Below are positions 39,110-55,232 of a stretch of 64,000 nt of DNA, piece by piece. This DNA comes from Inia geoffrensis (Eukaryota > Chordata > Mammalia > Artiodactyla > Iniidae), in contig CM070904.1 in assembly GCA_036417435.1 (NCBI GenBank), positions 132,618,695 through 132,682,694 on the forward strand, read 5' to 3'. The position numbers were made by a program, and so were the translations under genes. Under the pieces are notes generated by a model. That model did no database searches and was not told the DNA's origin. It saw only the letters and a program-made list of their open reading frames with translations. Position 1 is the stretch's first letter, and each line of letters starts with the position of its first letter.

Positions 39110-40600
39110 ATTATATGTTGCAAAGAGAATCACCTGAACTAAGAATGACACTGGAACTAACAAAATCAGAAAGCGAGCGAGAGAAGAGAGGCCAGAGATA
39201 CTGCAGTTCGCTAATGATCTGAGCTCTTATGAGGGATTCACAAACGCTGCCAAAAGTTGCCATATCAAGAAACAGCCGTATAGCTAAATTTATGGGCTTA
39301 TAAACGGTCCCGTAGTAAGATGTGGAAAGAGGATACAGCCTCCCAAATGACCAAAAGGACAACACAACTACTGACACTAAACCAAAGAAAAGGCCAGAAA
39401 GCCCACAAACAAGAAGCCCGAAACCAGAACCAATGAATACAGAAAACAGAACATAAAAACTGGATGAAAAGCTTAGAACTAGATATATGTGTTGTGTCAC
39501 CAGATGTAAATGGGATCTATTCACACAAAGGTGATCAGATTAGGTAAAAAACAAAACGGAACAATTACTGTCTACATAGAAAGCAACCAGAACACAACGG
39601 CGAAAGAAATCCGAGGTCAAAATATCAGCATCACAAAGATTGAATCTAAAGCAAATGCTACACAAGATAAGGTCCATTTCACGTGTATAAGGTACGCAAT
39701 TTACCTTAGATAAGAGTGTCCTGGAGACATGTGCTTTCTAATAAAAGACAACACAGAGAGCGCAGAGAAATAAGAAGAAAGGGACAGAGACACAGAATTA
39801 GCCGTTGATCTGAGCTTGCTGTGGTACACTTGACAACAGTGTCATGCCGAGGATTTGAAAAATACGACGAACACTTCAGCTAAGCTACACTTCAAATGCT
39901 GCACGATGAAAGAATTTATGCTTTCTTTTCCAGAGCCACCCCCCCCGCCACAAAACATTTACGAAAATCAATGCCACATAAACACAGAAAGTTTCCAAAT
40001 ACATACACAAATACCCAACATACAGGCCACAATCCCTGAGCATGCTGCAACAGAAACAGAAATGAATAAAACCAGAAGAAAAACAAAAGTCCAACTATAG
40101 GAAAACAGAACACCTTTCTCCTGATTACGCCAAATCCAAAATGAAAGTGAAGAGACTTTATAAAGATAATGAGCACATCACCTATTGAAAATTTCAGAAA
40201 CTGCTTACAGTGAGCTCAGAGAGTTAATTCATAGTCTTGTGCACTTAAGTAATTTTTTGAAAAAGGGACTGAAACAAATAAATTAAGTATTGGATTCAAA
40301 AAGTTAGAAAAAGAACTCAAAAATTACGCCATATGTTGTTCAAGAGAAAAGAGGAAGAAGATAATAAAGCTTAAGAAAATTAAAGGAATTACTGAGTCAG
40401 GAAACAGGAAATCCATGGAACGGCTAAAACACGCCATGGAACAAAGTTGGCCTGTGCTTCCTGGGGGCAAAAACACGGGGATGACCGTTGAAGGAGGGTT
40501 CACAAACAAAATGAAAACAACCCTTTCGTTATGAAAATCTTCAAAGACCCACAAAATCAGAGAGGGCTATCGCCAACACCCTTGTATACAGCTTTAACAA
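39110..40600 (+). mobile_element. Degenerate old L1 ORF2 copy
   Basis: Endonuclease-region similarity around 39500-39720 ('gtgatcagattaggtaaaaaac', 'actgtctacatagaaagc') and the later ORF2 stretch at 40295-40450 ('gttagaaaaagaactcaaa', 'gaagataataaagc', 'caaagttggcctg'). The hydrophobic 137-codon minus frame at 39111-39524 is the complement of this A-rich sequence and not a gene. Confidence 0.55.
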
Positions 40601-41895
40601 GTTATCGAGATTTTGTTTCATCTGTTAACATCCTTTTTTTTGGGTAACTGCGTGGAATAAAATATCTCAACTTTAAACTGATAAAAGATGGCAAAGAATG
40701 AGTCATTTTTTTAAAAAACAGATTTTTCTCATTAACATTACGAAGTGCAAAAGTAAGTATAGATCCGCAGGACGTTGCAAAGCTAGCACTGAGCCGGTCC
40801 CAAGCATCCTTCAAGCAGGCTCACTTCCAGCTGCATTTCAGTGTGAGCTGAGAGCAGGACACGGGAATACTTCGAACTGAACAACAGCCATTTCCATACA
40901 CTGTTAGGACTGCTTGACATGTACGATAAACTCAAAAATCTTATTTTCAGCCAAACTTCACTGGTGGAGAGCCGCCTCTATACTGCCCACCAACTTGGCT
41001 TTGATTCTCTTCTGGCGCATGTTTTTCCAAAGGTCCTATTAAATGACAAGCTGAAACTACTGAAGTTGTTATGAGCTTGGAAGAGACAGAGCTTTCCTTA
41101 ACAGGTCCCTCACATGGCTTTTTCTCCAGAGTAATAAATACACTGTATCAACAATGCAGAAAGCGTTCCAAACCTGAGTCTACAGAAAATAAAGTGACTT
41201 AGATGTAAACGTGGCTCTACACGTGCAGCCCTCCAGGGCCCCAATGACCCCCTCCTCTCCCGGGTGGTTCTAAGAGGACCCGTAATTCTGGTTCAGGAAC
41301 ACATCCATCATGTCGCTGCAATTTTCCTGGCTTTCCTGAAGCCCGTGATGTTCTTTTCACGGAATCTGGTACGCATAACGGGGCAGGCCATCTGCACTCC
41401 TGTGCTCTGTGATTTCAGATGAAGCCAAGTGTTAGATCCCCCCCCCTCCCCCGCCACTCCCTGTTTCAGAACTTCTCCTTAAAGCTCTTTGGAAAATCCT
41501 TGGACTGTTTCTCATTTGTTCTGTATCCCCCAAGAAGGGAAACTGTCTTTGGGAAATATTTGCAAGCTCCAATGGAGCAAGCGCTGTAAATACAAGCCTG
41601 GCGTGCAGTTGGGAACTTGGCTTTCGAGAAGCGCACAAATGTGCTTCCGGGAAAGTGTAAATAGAAGCAAGCCTGCCCGGTGCAAAAAACGGGGAGATGC
41701 GCTATAAGTTCCCACGTACAGAGGCAGCCACCGAAGATAAACGGGACCCCTGGAAAAAGCGCTGGACGGGGCAATCCATCTGAGGCTCTGCAGTGTAATT
41801 TTATACACGGGTGTTACTCCGAACTCTAAGATTATACAATTTCAATGCAAAGGCAATAAAATAGAAACAGTAGCAGAATGCCCAATGTCTCATCA
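40601..41895. other. Intronic sequence, nothing recognised
   Basis: AT-rich to 41220, then neutral, with a short CCCCCCCCTCCCCC run near 41438. No supported feature. Confidence 0.5.
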
Positions 41896-42090
41896 TTGAG
41901 CACCTGTTAAAAGCGCACCCCCTGGTATTATCTCCTTTGGCCCCCATGACCCCACGCTGGGGCCCCAGCGGTGACAGGATACACAGATGGGGGACCCAGG
42001 CTGGAGAGTTCTCAGCACCTTGCCCAGGTCGCTCAGGCAGTAACTGCACACCTGGATTCAATCCGGTCACACCGCTGCAGCCCCTGCACA
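41896..42090 (-). mobile_element. MIR SINE
   Basis: Complement of MIR: 'ttgagcacctgtta', 'ggtattatctccttt', 'gcaccttgcccaggtcgctc' and 'cacctggattcaatccgg'. Nearly full length but diverged; sense to HDAC4. Confidence 0.7.
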
Positions 42091-43309
42091 CCTCCACAAC
42101 CTGCCCACACCTTGGGCCCAGGCTGTGCTCGCCCCAGCATAACTCACAAGTTACTCTCTGAAAGCCATTTTGCTTACCCTAGACCCCATGGCTAAAAACA
42201 CATTATCTGAAAGTTAAAAATAGTTCCAGTGGACTAGGAAGGCCACAGATCTCCTTTGCAATCGTCCTTGCCGTTTCAGTTATGCAAGGTCAAGTTTACA
42301 CGATACAAAGAAGAGAGCATTTCAGAATTTCCTTCGTAGCAACCTCCAAACGTTTGGTTATGTAGTTCACCTAACAGCTGGGCTGCAGTAGGAACCAATA
42401 TTACTTAATAGTAACAGCTGAAATATTTAAAAATAGAAGGTGTTTCTTCCACTTGGCAGAAGGAGGAGAGAGGGCAGCAGAGGGCAGCCTGAAGCAGGGC
42501 TGCGTTTCTGAAGGTGAGCATCCCCCCGGGGCTTTCTGGAAACCAATGTGGCCAACGAGGAATGCAGCGTCCTTTCAGGGCTCTGTGGGTCATGGGGGGC
42601 AGGAAGGAGGTCAGGTTCAGACTGTAGTGTGTAGAAGGAATACCTGGGATGCTCGTCAAAAAGTCAGGCACTTAACGTACGTGCAGGGAGGTTGGGAAAG
42701 TGACTTAGCCTCTGCAGCTACTACCGCCGCTCATGGACAGAGGGCCAGCAACGCCAGGGAAGCTCCCCGTTACCATAGCTACCGCCATGACTACCGCCAG
42801 CACCAGCGAGCCAGTGCGGGCACCCAAGCCCTGCTACGGAAGGCGGTTGGGTGGCCTGTTCCACAATGTGGGCCCTCACTCACCTCACCCCGGAGCAGGA
42901 GTTCCTGGTTAGGAGAACTCCACCCAGCAAGCATGACGTGAGGAGAAACGCACTGGTACCTCTAAGAGATCGTGGCCTGTAGGACAACATTATAAACAAT
43001 GTCCAGGGCACAGACGGTGCAGGGAGATCCATGCCCTTGGGAGACTTCATTTCCATACTGTCTCGATGCCAACGACTCAAGATTCTCAAAGACGCTCAGC
43101 CCCAGCCCCAGTCCCCTCCCGAGCTGGGGCTCAGAGCACCTTTTCAACACGCCCACGTCCCACGCCAGCCCTCACCTTCGCCCACGGGCAGCTTCGTGCT
43201 CCCCACCTCAATTCACAGCAACTCCGCCACCCAGACGCTCAAAGATGAAACCCTGTGGGACCTGAGACCCTTCGCTGCAGTGCTGGCACCTGGACACACC
43301 TCTCCCTGA
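42091..43309. other. Intronic sequence, nothing recognised
   Basis: Several frames on both strands without similarity; no supported element. Confidence 0.5.
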
Positions 43310-43710
43310 GCCACAAAATACAAAAAAACTATATGGGACTAAAAGTAACGGCATGCCTGTGCAGTTGGGGCAAATCATGGACAAAAAGATACAAAAGACC
43401 AAAAAACCCAGCCATCGCTTCTGAACAGCCAGGAGCAAAAGCCGGGTACTGGGCAGGCCCCCTGCACACACCACCACCACCAAAGGTGTGGGCAGACCAC
43501 CTAAGCCACGCCTTCCGCCTGACCCCCATATAAGGAACCAGCTCACACCCCCTCCCCGCAGGGAGGGAGCAAGGGGAACTTACTTGTTTTCTCTCTCCCC
43601 GCCTGCTGCAGCAGGGGCCCCAGTAAAGCCTGGCCTGAATTTCTCGTCCGGCCTCCAGTCAATTTCTATTGACTGGGGAAGGCCGCGAGCCCTGGTCAGT
43701 GTCACCTGGA
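43310..43710 (+). mobile_element. Solo LTR of a class I (gamma-type) endogenous retrovirus
   Basis: LTR architecture is visible: a U3-like region, TATAAGG at 43529-43535, a polyadenylation signal variant AGTAAA at 43622-43627 followed by 'gcctggcctgaatttctcg', and a U5-like end 'caatttctattgactggggaagg...ccctggtcag'. The U5 wording is typical of artiodactyl class I ERVs as I remember them. No gag, pol or env sequence adjoins it. The 5' boundary is uncertain and terminal TG/CA were not fixed. Antisense to HDAC4. Confidence 0.65.
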
Positions 43711-44214
43711 GTTACTGTCCGCTCCTCTGCATCCCTCCCAGCTCACCTGCCACCTCAGGAAATCCTGCTTACTTCTAAACAGCTCTAGACTCGGAGCAGT
43801 TTCAGCCCGCCCACTGTGTCCACGCCAACTCACTGTCTTTACTGGTCATCTTCTGCTCCCTCCACTCTGATTCAAGCTCCACAAACACAGGGATCTTTGC
43901 TTTATTCATAAACACATGTATCCCAAGTGCCAAGGGAGGTGATGGGCACCTAGAAGGGCTGATCCCTACAGAAGAGTGAGCGAGGGAGCCCAAAGCCTGC
44001 CTTGGCAGGGAGGCCTTCCCTGACCACTTCATTTAAAACTGCAGGAGCCCATCGCCACAAGGACTCAGCTGTCCTTAATTGCTTCCTCCTCCACACAGCA
44101 TGGATCACCTTCTAGCATCGTCTGGCGTTCCACATCATCTCCTGCCCCCAAGTTGGATTTAATGAGCATATTTAGAATCCTGCATCTGACGACTAGAGGA
44201 TACAACTCTCCTAA
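43711..44214. other. Intronic sequence, nothing recognised
   Basis: Unique-looking DNA between the LTR and an L1 remnant. Confidence 0.5.
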
Positions 44215-44735
44215 AGCACGTATCGAAGAGTCATCAACACGGGCCATAAGGCAAGTCTCAAACACGTTCAAAGGCTTAGTAATCTCTAACCATAATACAG
44301 CATATTAGAAATCAATAACAAAAAGATTACTTGAAGAAGTCTGTACTTCCAGATGAAAAACACTTCTAAATATCTCGTTTTTTCAAAGGAAAAAGAATCA
44401 TCAAACAGATTTTCAAGAGGCTACAAATTAACTACTATAAACTAGAACTTGAATACTACAAATAGAAGTTACCAAAGCATTTCCATTTGTCTCCAGAGAG
44501 AACTACAGAACCTTAAACGCTTACAGCAAGAGGAGGAGAGGCTAAAAATTAATGTGCTAAATGTTCCACCTAAGAATATCCACAAAAACCCCTCCACCAA
44601 AAAGAGCAGAATGGAAATAAGAACAGGAATGAAAGGAGGAGAAAACAAATGTACACGAGTATCACCAGAGGCAGAAGTTGGTTCTTTGAAAGATGACTGA
44701 AACAGACAACACTGGACTAGACTGACAGAGTGTCC
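44215..44735 (+). mobile_element. Old L1 ORF2 fragment
   Basis: 'gcaagtctcaaacacgttcaaagg', 'catattagaaatcaataacaa', and 'gcagaagttggttctttgaaag' follow the middle of L1 ORF2, between the endonuclease and reverse-transcriptase regions. Several hundred bases in register, no intact frame. Confidence 0.75.
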
Positions 44736-47700
44736 CCGGCTGTGACGACACCAGATCTGCGTGTACCCTGTCCCACTAGAGACACAGGCGGTGGGTGGAG
44801 GGCAGGCTCGCTCAGGGAAAGACGGACACGGCCAGCTGCCGGACACCGCAGCCTCCCCACCCCTCTGCAGGATTCCCAGGCTGACCATACACAGCGTGCT
44901 CAGTGGGCACCGGTGGGACCGAAAGGGGGACCAGCCCCCTCCCCTTGGGCTCCTGACTCAACCAGCAAGCCTCCCTCTGCTTCTCCCCGTCTGCCCCGAC
45001 CAGGCACCACTGCCCAAGGACGCCTGGTCAGACCCCAGCCCCACCATGGCGCTTGGGAGCCAGGCTACCAGGGACACAGAGGGCCAGGGCTTGGGTCTAA
45101 CGGCTGCTGGACGGTACGAGTGGCTGTGAGGTTTCTCCTTAAACGACCACACTTTACCCTCCTAGGGGGCAGGCTGTTGGCAGGGCTGAATGATACAGCA
45201 TGTTAAGTGTGACCACTTTCCCAGAAACAATAACAGCCATGGACAAGAGTTAACAAGAGTTGTCTTCCTGACCCTGCGGAGACACAGTTAAGCACTTTTA
45301 GACACATTTAAGGGGTTCCCAGACTCTGGATATATCTCATTCACACCACGTAGCCCTGTAGTACAGAACACAAAACCTGGTAATAAAGAGACAAACAGAT
45401 AAAAAGTGCTTTGCCCGCAAATGATGAGCTCATGCATCCAGACCTTCCTGGCATCAATGATGCTTCCAATGCACAAACAGAGCAAAATTCTGAGTTGGAA
45501 AAATACTGTATCTTCCGCCTAAAAAGCACTTGCAAATACACCATGAGGACATTAAGGTTTAATGCTCTATTTTCTGTATCAACCCAGATCTTAGGGTCAG
45601 CACTGCCGGTACCACATTTATTCCTATGAGATGGAGAAACGGGGAGTCGCCGACCTCATCGCGTTGGGCTCGTGCGGACGTGGGGCCAGCCTCAGGCGCG
45701 ACTGAGCACGCGAGACGCCTCCCAGCCAGCCTCCGAGGGCCCGCTACGCCGTGACCGGTAAATGTTTGCTTCTCGTGGCTCCTGTTCCCTCCTTCAGGCC
45801 CCACAGCAAGGCTCCTTCTAACTCTCGGCGTCTGTGGCAACAATCACAAAATAAACTTAATGGGGTGCGACAGCTGGTGATAAACATAAATAACCCAAAC
45901 AATCTAATTTCCACCCTGGTTGGGAAGGCCTTTATCTTCCTCCCTCAAGTGCTGAGGATACTGAGAGAACACAGCTGGGGAACCAGGCCACCGCCATGCG
46001 GGGCAGAGTGGGCCTCGGTCGGGTGCCAGGGGTGAGCTCGGCCAGCCGGCCCGTTACGGGGCACCTGAGAGGCACAGGCGGGGCATTTCCGGTGGAAGAT
46101 GGCAGACCAAACACCATCATTTATCCCCACTCCTCCAGAGCCCACTAAAAAAAAAATCACCAACATCACTGGAGATAAAAGGCAAATGAGAGAAAACAAA
46201 GTTCTACGAGAAAAAACATGGGTGAGTAAGGGGCACCTGCCTCACCAGATGTAAGAAACTGAATCAAAGCATCCTGAGGCTCAGGAGTGGCCGCACCAGG
46301 ACTCCCGACGCGGGAGAGGGGCCTGTTCCGGGAGCACAGAGGTCCCCAGACCCCTGTGCACCCCACAAAGCAGAAGGCTCATCTTCCGGGAAGGGCGAGG
46401 GTGCTGCAGTGACAGCGCTGCTCGCCGGCTGCGGGAGGCCTGGGTCACGCCTCCCAGCAGCGTGACCAGGCTGACCGGCCCCACGGAAGACGTGCCAGAG
46501 CAGGGCACGGAGCCCCGGCTGCCAGCACCCCCGAACCCCCGAGGGTCCCCAGCCTCTGGGTGCTCTGTCCTAAACACGAGTGGATAGGCCAGGAAAACCG
46601 TCATCATGGAAGGCAGAGCCCAGGCGGACAGACAACGGCACCTGGGTAGCAACCCGCTGCTCAGGAAGAAGGGCAGCCCCACTGCCCAGACGGCCCTCAG
46701 GGTGGAAGGTAGGCCTCGGGCAGACAAGGGAACCGGATCTCGGTGCCCGGAGGGAAAGCTGTTTCCAAACCCATAATCGCACCCCCTGGTTTGGTGAGAT
46801 TTGAGTGAACGTAACAGGGAAACACAAGGAAGAAGAAGAAAAGAGAAAGTAGGAAAAGAGAAAAGCGACAGAGACAGAGCCCAGCCGGTCCCTCCGGCTC
46901 CTGGCGCATTCGGAGCTGATAGCTCCACAGAAGCCCAGACAATGCAGACCATGTAACAGGTGCAGCTCTGTGCCCCGACGGGCTCGCAGCTGCAGGAACC
47001 CACACAGCGCCCAGCCTCGGGGCCCTTGCGACCGACTGTTAAGGCCAAAGGCAGTGAGTGACAGCGGGACGAACGAGGGACGGGGGCTGGATTTATGGTA
47101 CGTGAAGCAGAAATGTGAGGAGGGCTTGGCTCGCTCTCCTCCGCAAACACCATCCAGAGGCACGGGACCCAAAACACTGTCCCGTTAAGAACTGCCGGGA
47201 GGATGATCCATTTCCTAGTTGGTAAATTCCACTGCCAAGTGAATTTATCAGACTCGAGAGGGCAGAGGCCTCTGGGGGGGAGCGGGCCGGTGCCGAGGCC
47301 TGAGTCCTGAAGCTACAGCCTCTGTCGCTCTCCTCTCGGAGCTCAGTCCCCAGGCAGAAGGGTGGATCCTGGGAGCACTTCCTCAGCCCCGGGCCCTGAG
47401 GGCCGGCGCTGCCACTCTGGTTGAACGGCTGAGGTTCTCGTGGCCACAGATCAAACCTACACATGCACCTGCACAGCTGTCGGCAGAGAGGCGGGGACTG
47501 CCAGCTCATCCGCGGCGACGGGAGTCCTCTCTCCGTGGGCCAGACCCACGCGCCAGGCTCAGCATTCAAGATGGATACGTCAGCATTAAACGTTAGGTAG
47601 GTCCGGGAGCTCGATGCAGCAAACAAGCCGGCAGGCCTGTACCTTGATAATATACAGCGTTTAAAGAAAAGCCTTAGCAAATGTGGGTCCTCATTCTCAA

Positions 47701-50700
47701 CGTGACTCCAAGCATTTTCGTTGTTAGGCTTCTCTCCACAGGCCGGTTTTGCTTCGTTTTAAACAGCAGTCCTAGGGGCCATCACAAAGGCCTTTGGGCT
47801 GGTTGGGCGTGGCAGTCATGCTGGAGGGATCAGCAGAGCCGGGGCGGTGGGCGGGCAGGCCACACGGTACCAGAGAGGCGAAGCGCGGTGAAACAGAAGA
47901 GGGACAGACAGCATCGCGGGGCCTCCCGTGTGCCAGATGCCCGCCTGTTTCCCGGGCGCCCGATGCCTCTGCCAGGCCAAGCAGCCACATGACGCCAGCC
48001 AGCCAGCCCGGGCTCCGAGGAAGTGCCACCAGCTCAAGGCCACACGGCCAAGGGGAGGCAGGCAGATCCTGCTGCCCGGCCCCCAGGCCTTGCGGTAGCT
48101 CTGCTGGGCCCAGCCCTGCCCCTGCCCTCACTTCTCCTAACACGGAGCCCCAAGTGCGGGGGCGGGGGTGGAGCTCTCGGCAACGGGGTGAGGAGGAGAA
48201 GGAATGGGACAAAAAGACACCCTGCGTTTGTACCATGTGCAATGCTGCCCCTGCCTGGCACAGCGGTGTTCCCAGACAGAGGCGCTGCCCACGGGCGCTC
48301 ACCAATCTGGTGGGAGAGGGGACACGTGCGGGGGCTGGGAGTGAAGCAAGTGGCCAGAGAGAAAACGGGGAGGCTCTGAAGACTCCCAGGAGGACAGCCT
48401 GGGAGACCAGGAAGGGCTGGGGAAGGGGCGCTGGGGAAGGGCAGCCTTGGGAATTCTGCGTGGTGATGGGGAACCTGGAACCTGGGGATGGATCCCTGGG
48501 CGTGACACCTGGGGAACAAGGCGGTGACACAGGAGGACAGTGCAGGACGGCGCCCCCAGGCCCAGAACCACTCTTGGCTGTAAATCTACCTGTTCCCCCA
48601 GGCGAGCCTGAGGCGTTTCCGAACAGCTCACAGATGCACGCGGCAAGGCAGGGCCTCCACGGCCGGGGCTGTGATGACACTTGGGCTCTGAAGTCCCGTG
48701 GGCTACAGACGCCTAAACCTGGCCTTTACGTCGTGACGACTCACCAGGCCCGCACGTGAACTTGAAGGAGGGAAGCAGAAAAATTCTCAACCTTTGTTTA
48801 AACTAAGCAAACAAACTATCGGAATCTTTTTCTAATTTTTCAAGCTGTTGGATTTTACTTTATGTCTTTGTGTTCTATATTTTCATTTTCCTCCACAAAT
48901 TAAAACAAGCTCATAGGAAAAGCAAGGCAGGCAACCTCTTTGGCTCGAGCACGTGCCCTGTGCCCCACTGCGCGCCTGCCCGCTCTCTGCTGCAGCCAGA
49001 GGGCAGCCGGCCTGCGGGCCAGCGGGGAGCTGTCACCCAGCAATGGGCCCCTGGCCTGCCAGAGAAGAGCAATGTGCAGAGTTGGGCCTGGCCCCAGAAC
49101 GAGGAGACCAAGGTCCGCTCCCCTCCTGGTGTGCAGCAGGCGGCAGCCTTAGGGGCCCCCAAAGGTGGCCCACGACCCTTTACTGTGCTACATCTCAACC
49201 CCAGAAACCCAGCTTTTCATGAAAAACACACAAAGGAGGATCCGGTGAGACGTATGAAAAGTAAGGTTTTGTTACGGGGGATTTATGATCACTGTGATGA
49301 ACCGTTTCCTGTGCATTGAAGGGGCATCTCCTGCAGCCTTCCCCGAGGTCACGTGTGTCCTCACGCTGGCATTTGCTTCGCATTTCCTCTCGCCAAACCA
49401 AACCGAACAACAAGAACAACACGACGTGCCTGGGAGGCGTGGTAAGTTTCAGGCACCAGCTAACCTCAGATAGCTCCTGTTCCAAAATTCGAGGACGGTC
49501 AAGCAATTCAATAACCCCTTTGACAGCGCAGTGGTCAAATACTCTGTAAGATTTGGGAATCCGTGGCTAGAGCCAAACCTCACTTTTTAAAAATTAGTTT
49601 GGATAAGTTCTCTAGAGTTGGGGTAGTTTCTTCAAGTTTCCAGAATTTTCTTTTAAAAATTACACCCCTGTTGTACAGCCTTGAAAGGAAACCTCGATAA
49701 CTCTGACTGAAACCCACGTTTACAATGAGGGCGATGGAGCCCGTAGCAGAGGCTCCTCTCTAGTCAACACCCCATCCTTAAAGCCCCGCTGGTCCAGAGG
49801 TCCCCAGCATTCTCCAAAGTGATCTTTTGCTCCAGCGGCACCCCTGGAGAGCAGAAATGGGTCCCTGCCCCGTAACTGACACGCCGGGGGACCCTGGGGA
49901 AGCGGCCCTGCCACTCGCCTCTGGCGGGGAACAGGCAGGAAGGTCGCGGGGCCCTGCAGCAGGCCACCACAGTGGGCGCCTCGACATGCCTCCTGCTGCC
50001 CCTCAGGGCTGCTTTCCTCCCCCTTCCTCCCGGGTGCTGAGACTCCTCCGGCCGCTTCACTCCGCCCAGGCGCTGAGCACCTACACTGTCCAGCTCCGAG
50101 GGAGCTCAACTTCCAGGTCTGGAACCAGCATCCCACACACTCACTACAATGTCTCTTGTCTACACTAAACACGCCTTGCTTTTATAATCAGGGAAAAAGT
50201 ATGTTACTTCCCAAAACAGTCAAAGTGATTCAGAAATGAAGGGCTGAAGTGTTTTTCAAGTGCCCTGGCACAGGCAGGTGCGTGATCTCTCTCCTAGAGG
50301 GCCTCCTCTCACCTCTTCCTCCACCCTCAAGCCCCACCATCTCTCCCGGCCGAACTCTGAGCTTCCAGGGAACCCTCCACGGCTCCCGCCACCCTGTCTG
50401 CGCCCCCAAGTCCCCACCCAGGGAGGAAAAGGACAACCTCCCAGGAAGGGTGAAGTAGTGCACCCTCACCCATAACTGTGACACTCCATTTAGTCCAAAA
50501 AAAAATGAAGAAATACGATGCACACACAGAACAAGAGCAATGAAGGAGCTACTGCAACTAAGTGGTAGGCAAATGGTTGTCATGTTTTCTCTCTTTTATA
50601 ATAGAACTATTTCAGAGCGAAAAACTGTAAAACAAGAAAAAAAGGAACACTAAAAGAAGGGAAGGCTTGTTTGCATATAAAAAGTTAAGGGGGAAGGGGG

Positions 50701-51797
50701 AGGAATCAGAATGAATCCAAAATAAATAGCATTTTAGCCTGTTCCTTCTACAATACAAACTTTTCTAGCAAGAGATATTCTTGTAGGAATTACCTCAAGT
50801 CTCAAGTCAAAATGGCCCCCAAATAGAAGGTATCAATAGTGCTTTTTTATTTGAACTAAGACTTCACAAGGACTAACGTATTTAAAGAGAACCATTATCA
50901 GAAAGACGGTTGAGCGTGCTGCCATGCGTGGCCAGGAACAGACAAGAAATGAGCAGAGATCCAGGAGGGGAGGGCCACGTGGGCACTCCTCCACCCACAG
51001 CAAAAGCTGTACGTTCAAAGGAACAAGCTCCCATGGTGAATGTCTGAGTGAGTCCTGCAAATTATACGCATATATCAGTTTGTTTTCGAACGGCCGAGGG
51101 TCAAAAGAGTACTTAAGATTAAACTCAACTGTTGGAAAATGTGCAACAGCAAACTGGGGTCAACATAAAAATACATCTAAAAATGTTTCCACTCCCCGTA
51201 TCATAAAAATGTGGCTTTACAGAAATCGTTGTACTAATTTTCAAATTATTACGTAAGCTGAGATTCACATTTCTTTGTAGAACGTAATTTACAGTGGTTG
51301 GAATGACCAAAAATGGTGTGTTAAGAATGCCCTTCACTTCAGCAGCTTATAAGGCTCAGCTCACGGAGAAGCCTCCGCAGCCGGCTTGGGGCGCACAGCC
51401 CCGTGTACACCCCTCCTTCCGCTGCCGGCTGCTCACGGGCATCGCGTCCCCCCAGTAGAGTCACCCTGAAAACACTGACCCCCGATGACACCAGCAAGCA
51501 CAGCCTCATCCTCTCACTCTGACCAATGGAATCTGGAGGTGCAGTGTTACTGGCTCCAATTTCACCGGGGCTCCCTCCCCGGTATGCCATCTCTCAAGTG
51601 GGGCGCTTCCCCCAAAAGAAGACAAGGGGTGTAACAGACCCCAGGGGCTGTCCTAGCATCTGAACACCACCGGCACTGTCACAGCCACGTCCCATGCCGT
51701 GTTCAGTACCCGCCCACAGGACGTTAAGAGATGACATTTCTCCAGGAACTACTAAAACTCAGACACATAGGCTTGATCTCTGTAAGGATCCTGCAGA
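44736..51797. other. Long intronic stretch, mostly GC-rich, nothing firmly recognised
   Basis: Holds the longest open frames of the window: 321 codons plus (47794-48759), 302 codons minus (47772-48680) and 298 codons minus (46281-47177). The first two lie opposite each other over the same bases, which points to stop-poor composition rather than coding. No domains were seen. 'aagatggcagacc' at 46096 resembles an L1 5' UTR start, but the rest does not match. Confidence 0.45.
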
Positions 51798-51920
51798 GTC
51801 GGCATTATTATCCCATCTAGGAAATAAAACCAAGAGGCTCGGCGGCTTGCCTAGAGTCACACGGTCAGTGGGTCACCAGGATTCCAGGTCCCCTCCGTCC
51901 AGGACTGCAGTCCATGGTCT
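51798..51920 (-). mobile_element. MIR SINE fragment
   Basis: Complement of MIR: 'cattattatcccatctagg', 'aaaccaagaggctc', 'ggcttgcctagagtcacac' and 'caccaggattccaggtcc'. Sense to HDAC4. Confidence 0.75.
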
Positions 51921-54813
<2,893 letters not shown>

Positions 54814-55232
54814 CGTCTGCACCAAGGCCTCTCCCTGACATACGACCCGTCTGCACCAAGGCCTCTCCCCAGGCATACGACCCGTCTGCACCAAGGCCTC
54901 TCCCCAGGCATACGACCCGTCTGCACCAAGGCCTCTCCCCAGGCATACGACCCGTCTGCACCAAGGCCTCTCCCCAGGCATACGACCCGTCTGCACCAAG
55001 GCCTCTCCCCAGGCATACGACCCGTCTGCACCAAGGCCTCTCCCCAGGCATACGACCCGTCTGCACCAAGGCCTCTCCCCAGGCATACGACCCGTCTGCA
55101 CCAAGGCTTCTCCCCAGGCATACGACCCGTCTGCACCAAGGCCTCTCCCCAGGCATACGACCCGTCTGCACCAAGGCCTCTCCCCAGGCATACGACCCGT
55201 CTGTACCAAGGCCTCTCCGCAGGCATACGACC
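54814..55232. repeat. 35-bp minisatellite, 12 copies
   Basis: The unit is CGTCTGCACCAAGGCCTCTC followed by CCCAGGCATACGACC (35 bp). The first copy (54814-54847) is 34 bp with a variant ending; eleven 35-bp copies follow exactly to 55232. Internal copies are almost identical: one has GCTTCTCC (about 55107) and the last has GTACC and CCGC. Variants at the ends and homogeneity inside suggest recent expansion by unequal exchange. There are no spacers. The unit lacks stop codons on both strands, which explains the 150-189-codon frames seen here. Confidence 0.98.

Noticed and set aside
39111..39524. 137-codon hydrophobic minus-strand frame resembling a membrane protein
   Set aside because: It is the complement of A-rich degenerate L1 ORF2 sequence, which always yields Phe/Leu/Ser/Val-rich translations.
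46281..47177. 298-codon minus-strand open frame with hydrophobic stretches
   Set aside because: No recognisable family, a second overlapping frame is open too, and the region is GC-rich intron.
47772..48759. Open frames of 321 codons (plus) and 302 codons (minus) over the same bases
   Set aside because: No domain, no splice context, low-complexity composition, and both strands open at once; this is stop-poor GC-rich DNA.
54814..55232. CRISPR-like direct repeat array
   Set aside because: Repeat units are directly contiguous with no spacers, in a mammalian intron; it is a minisatellite.
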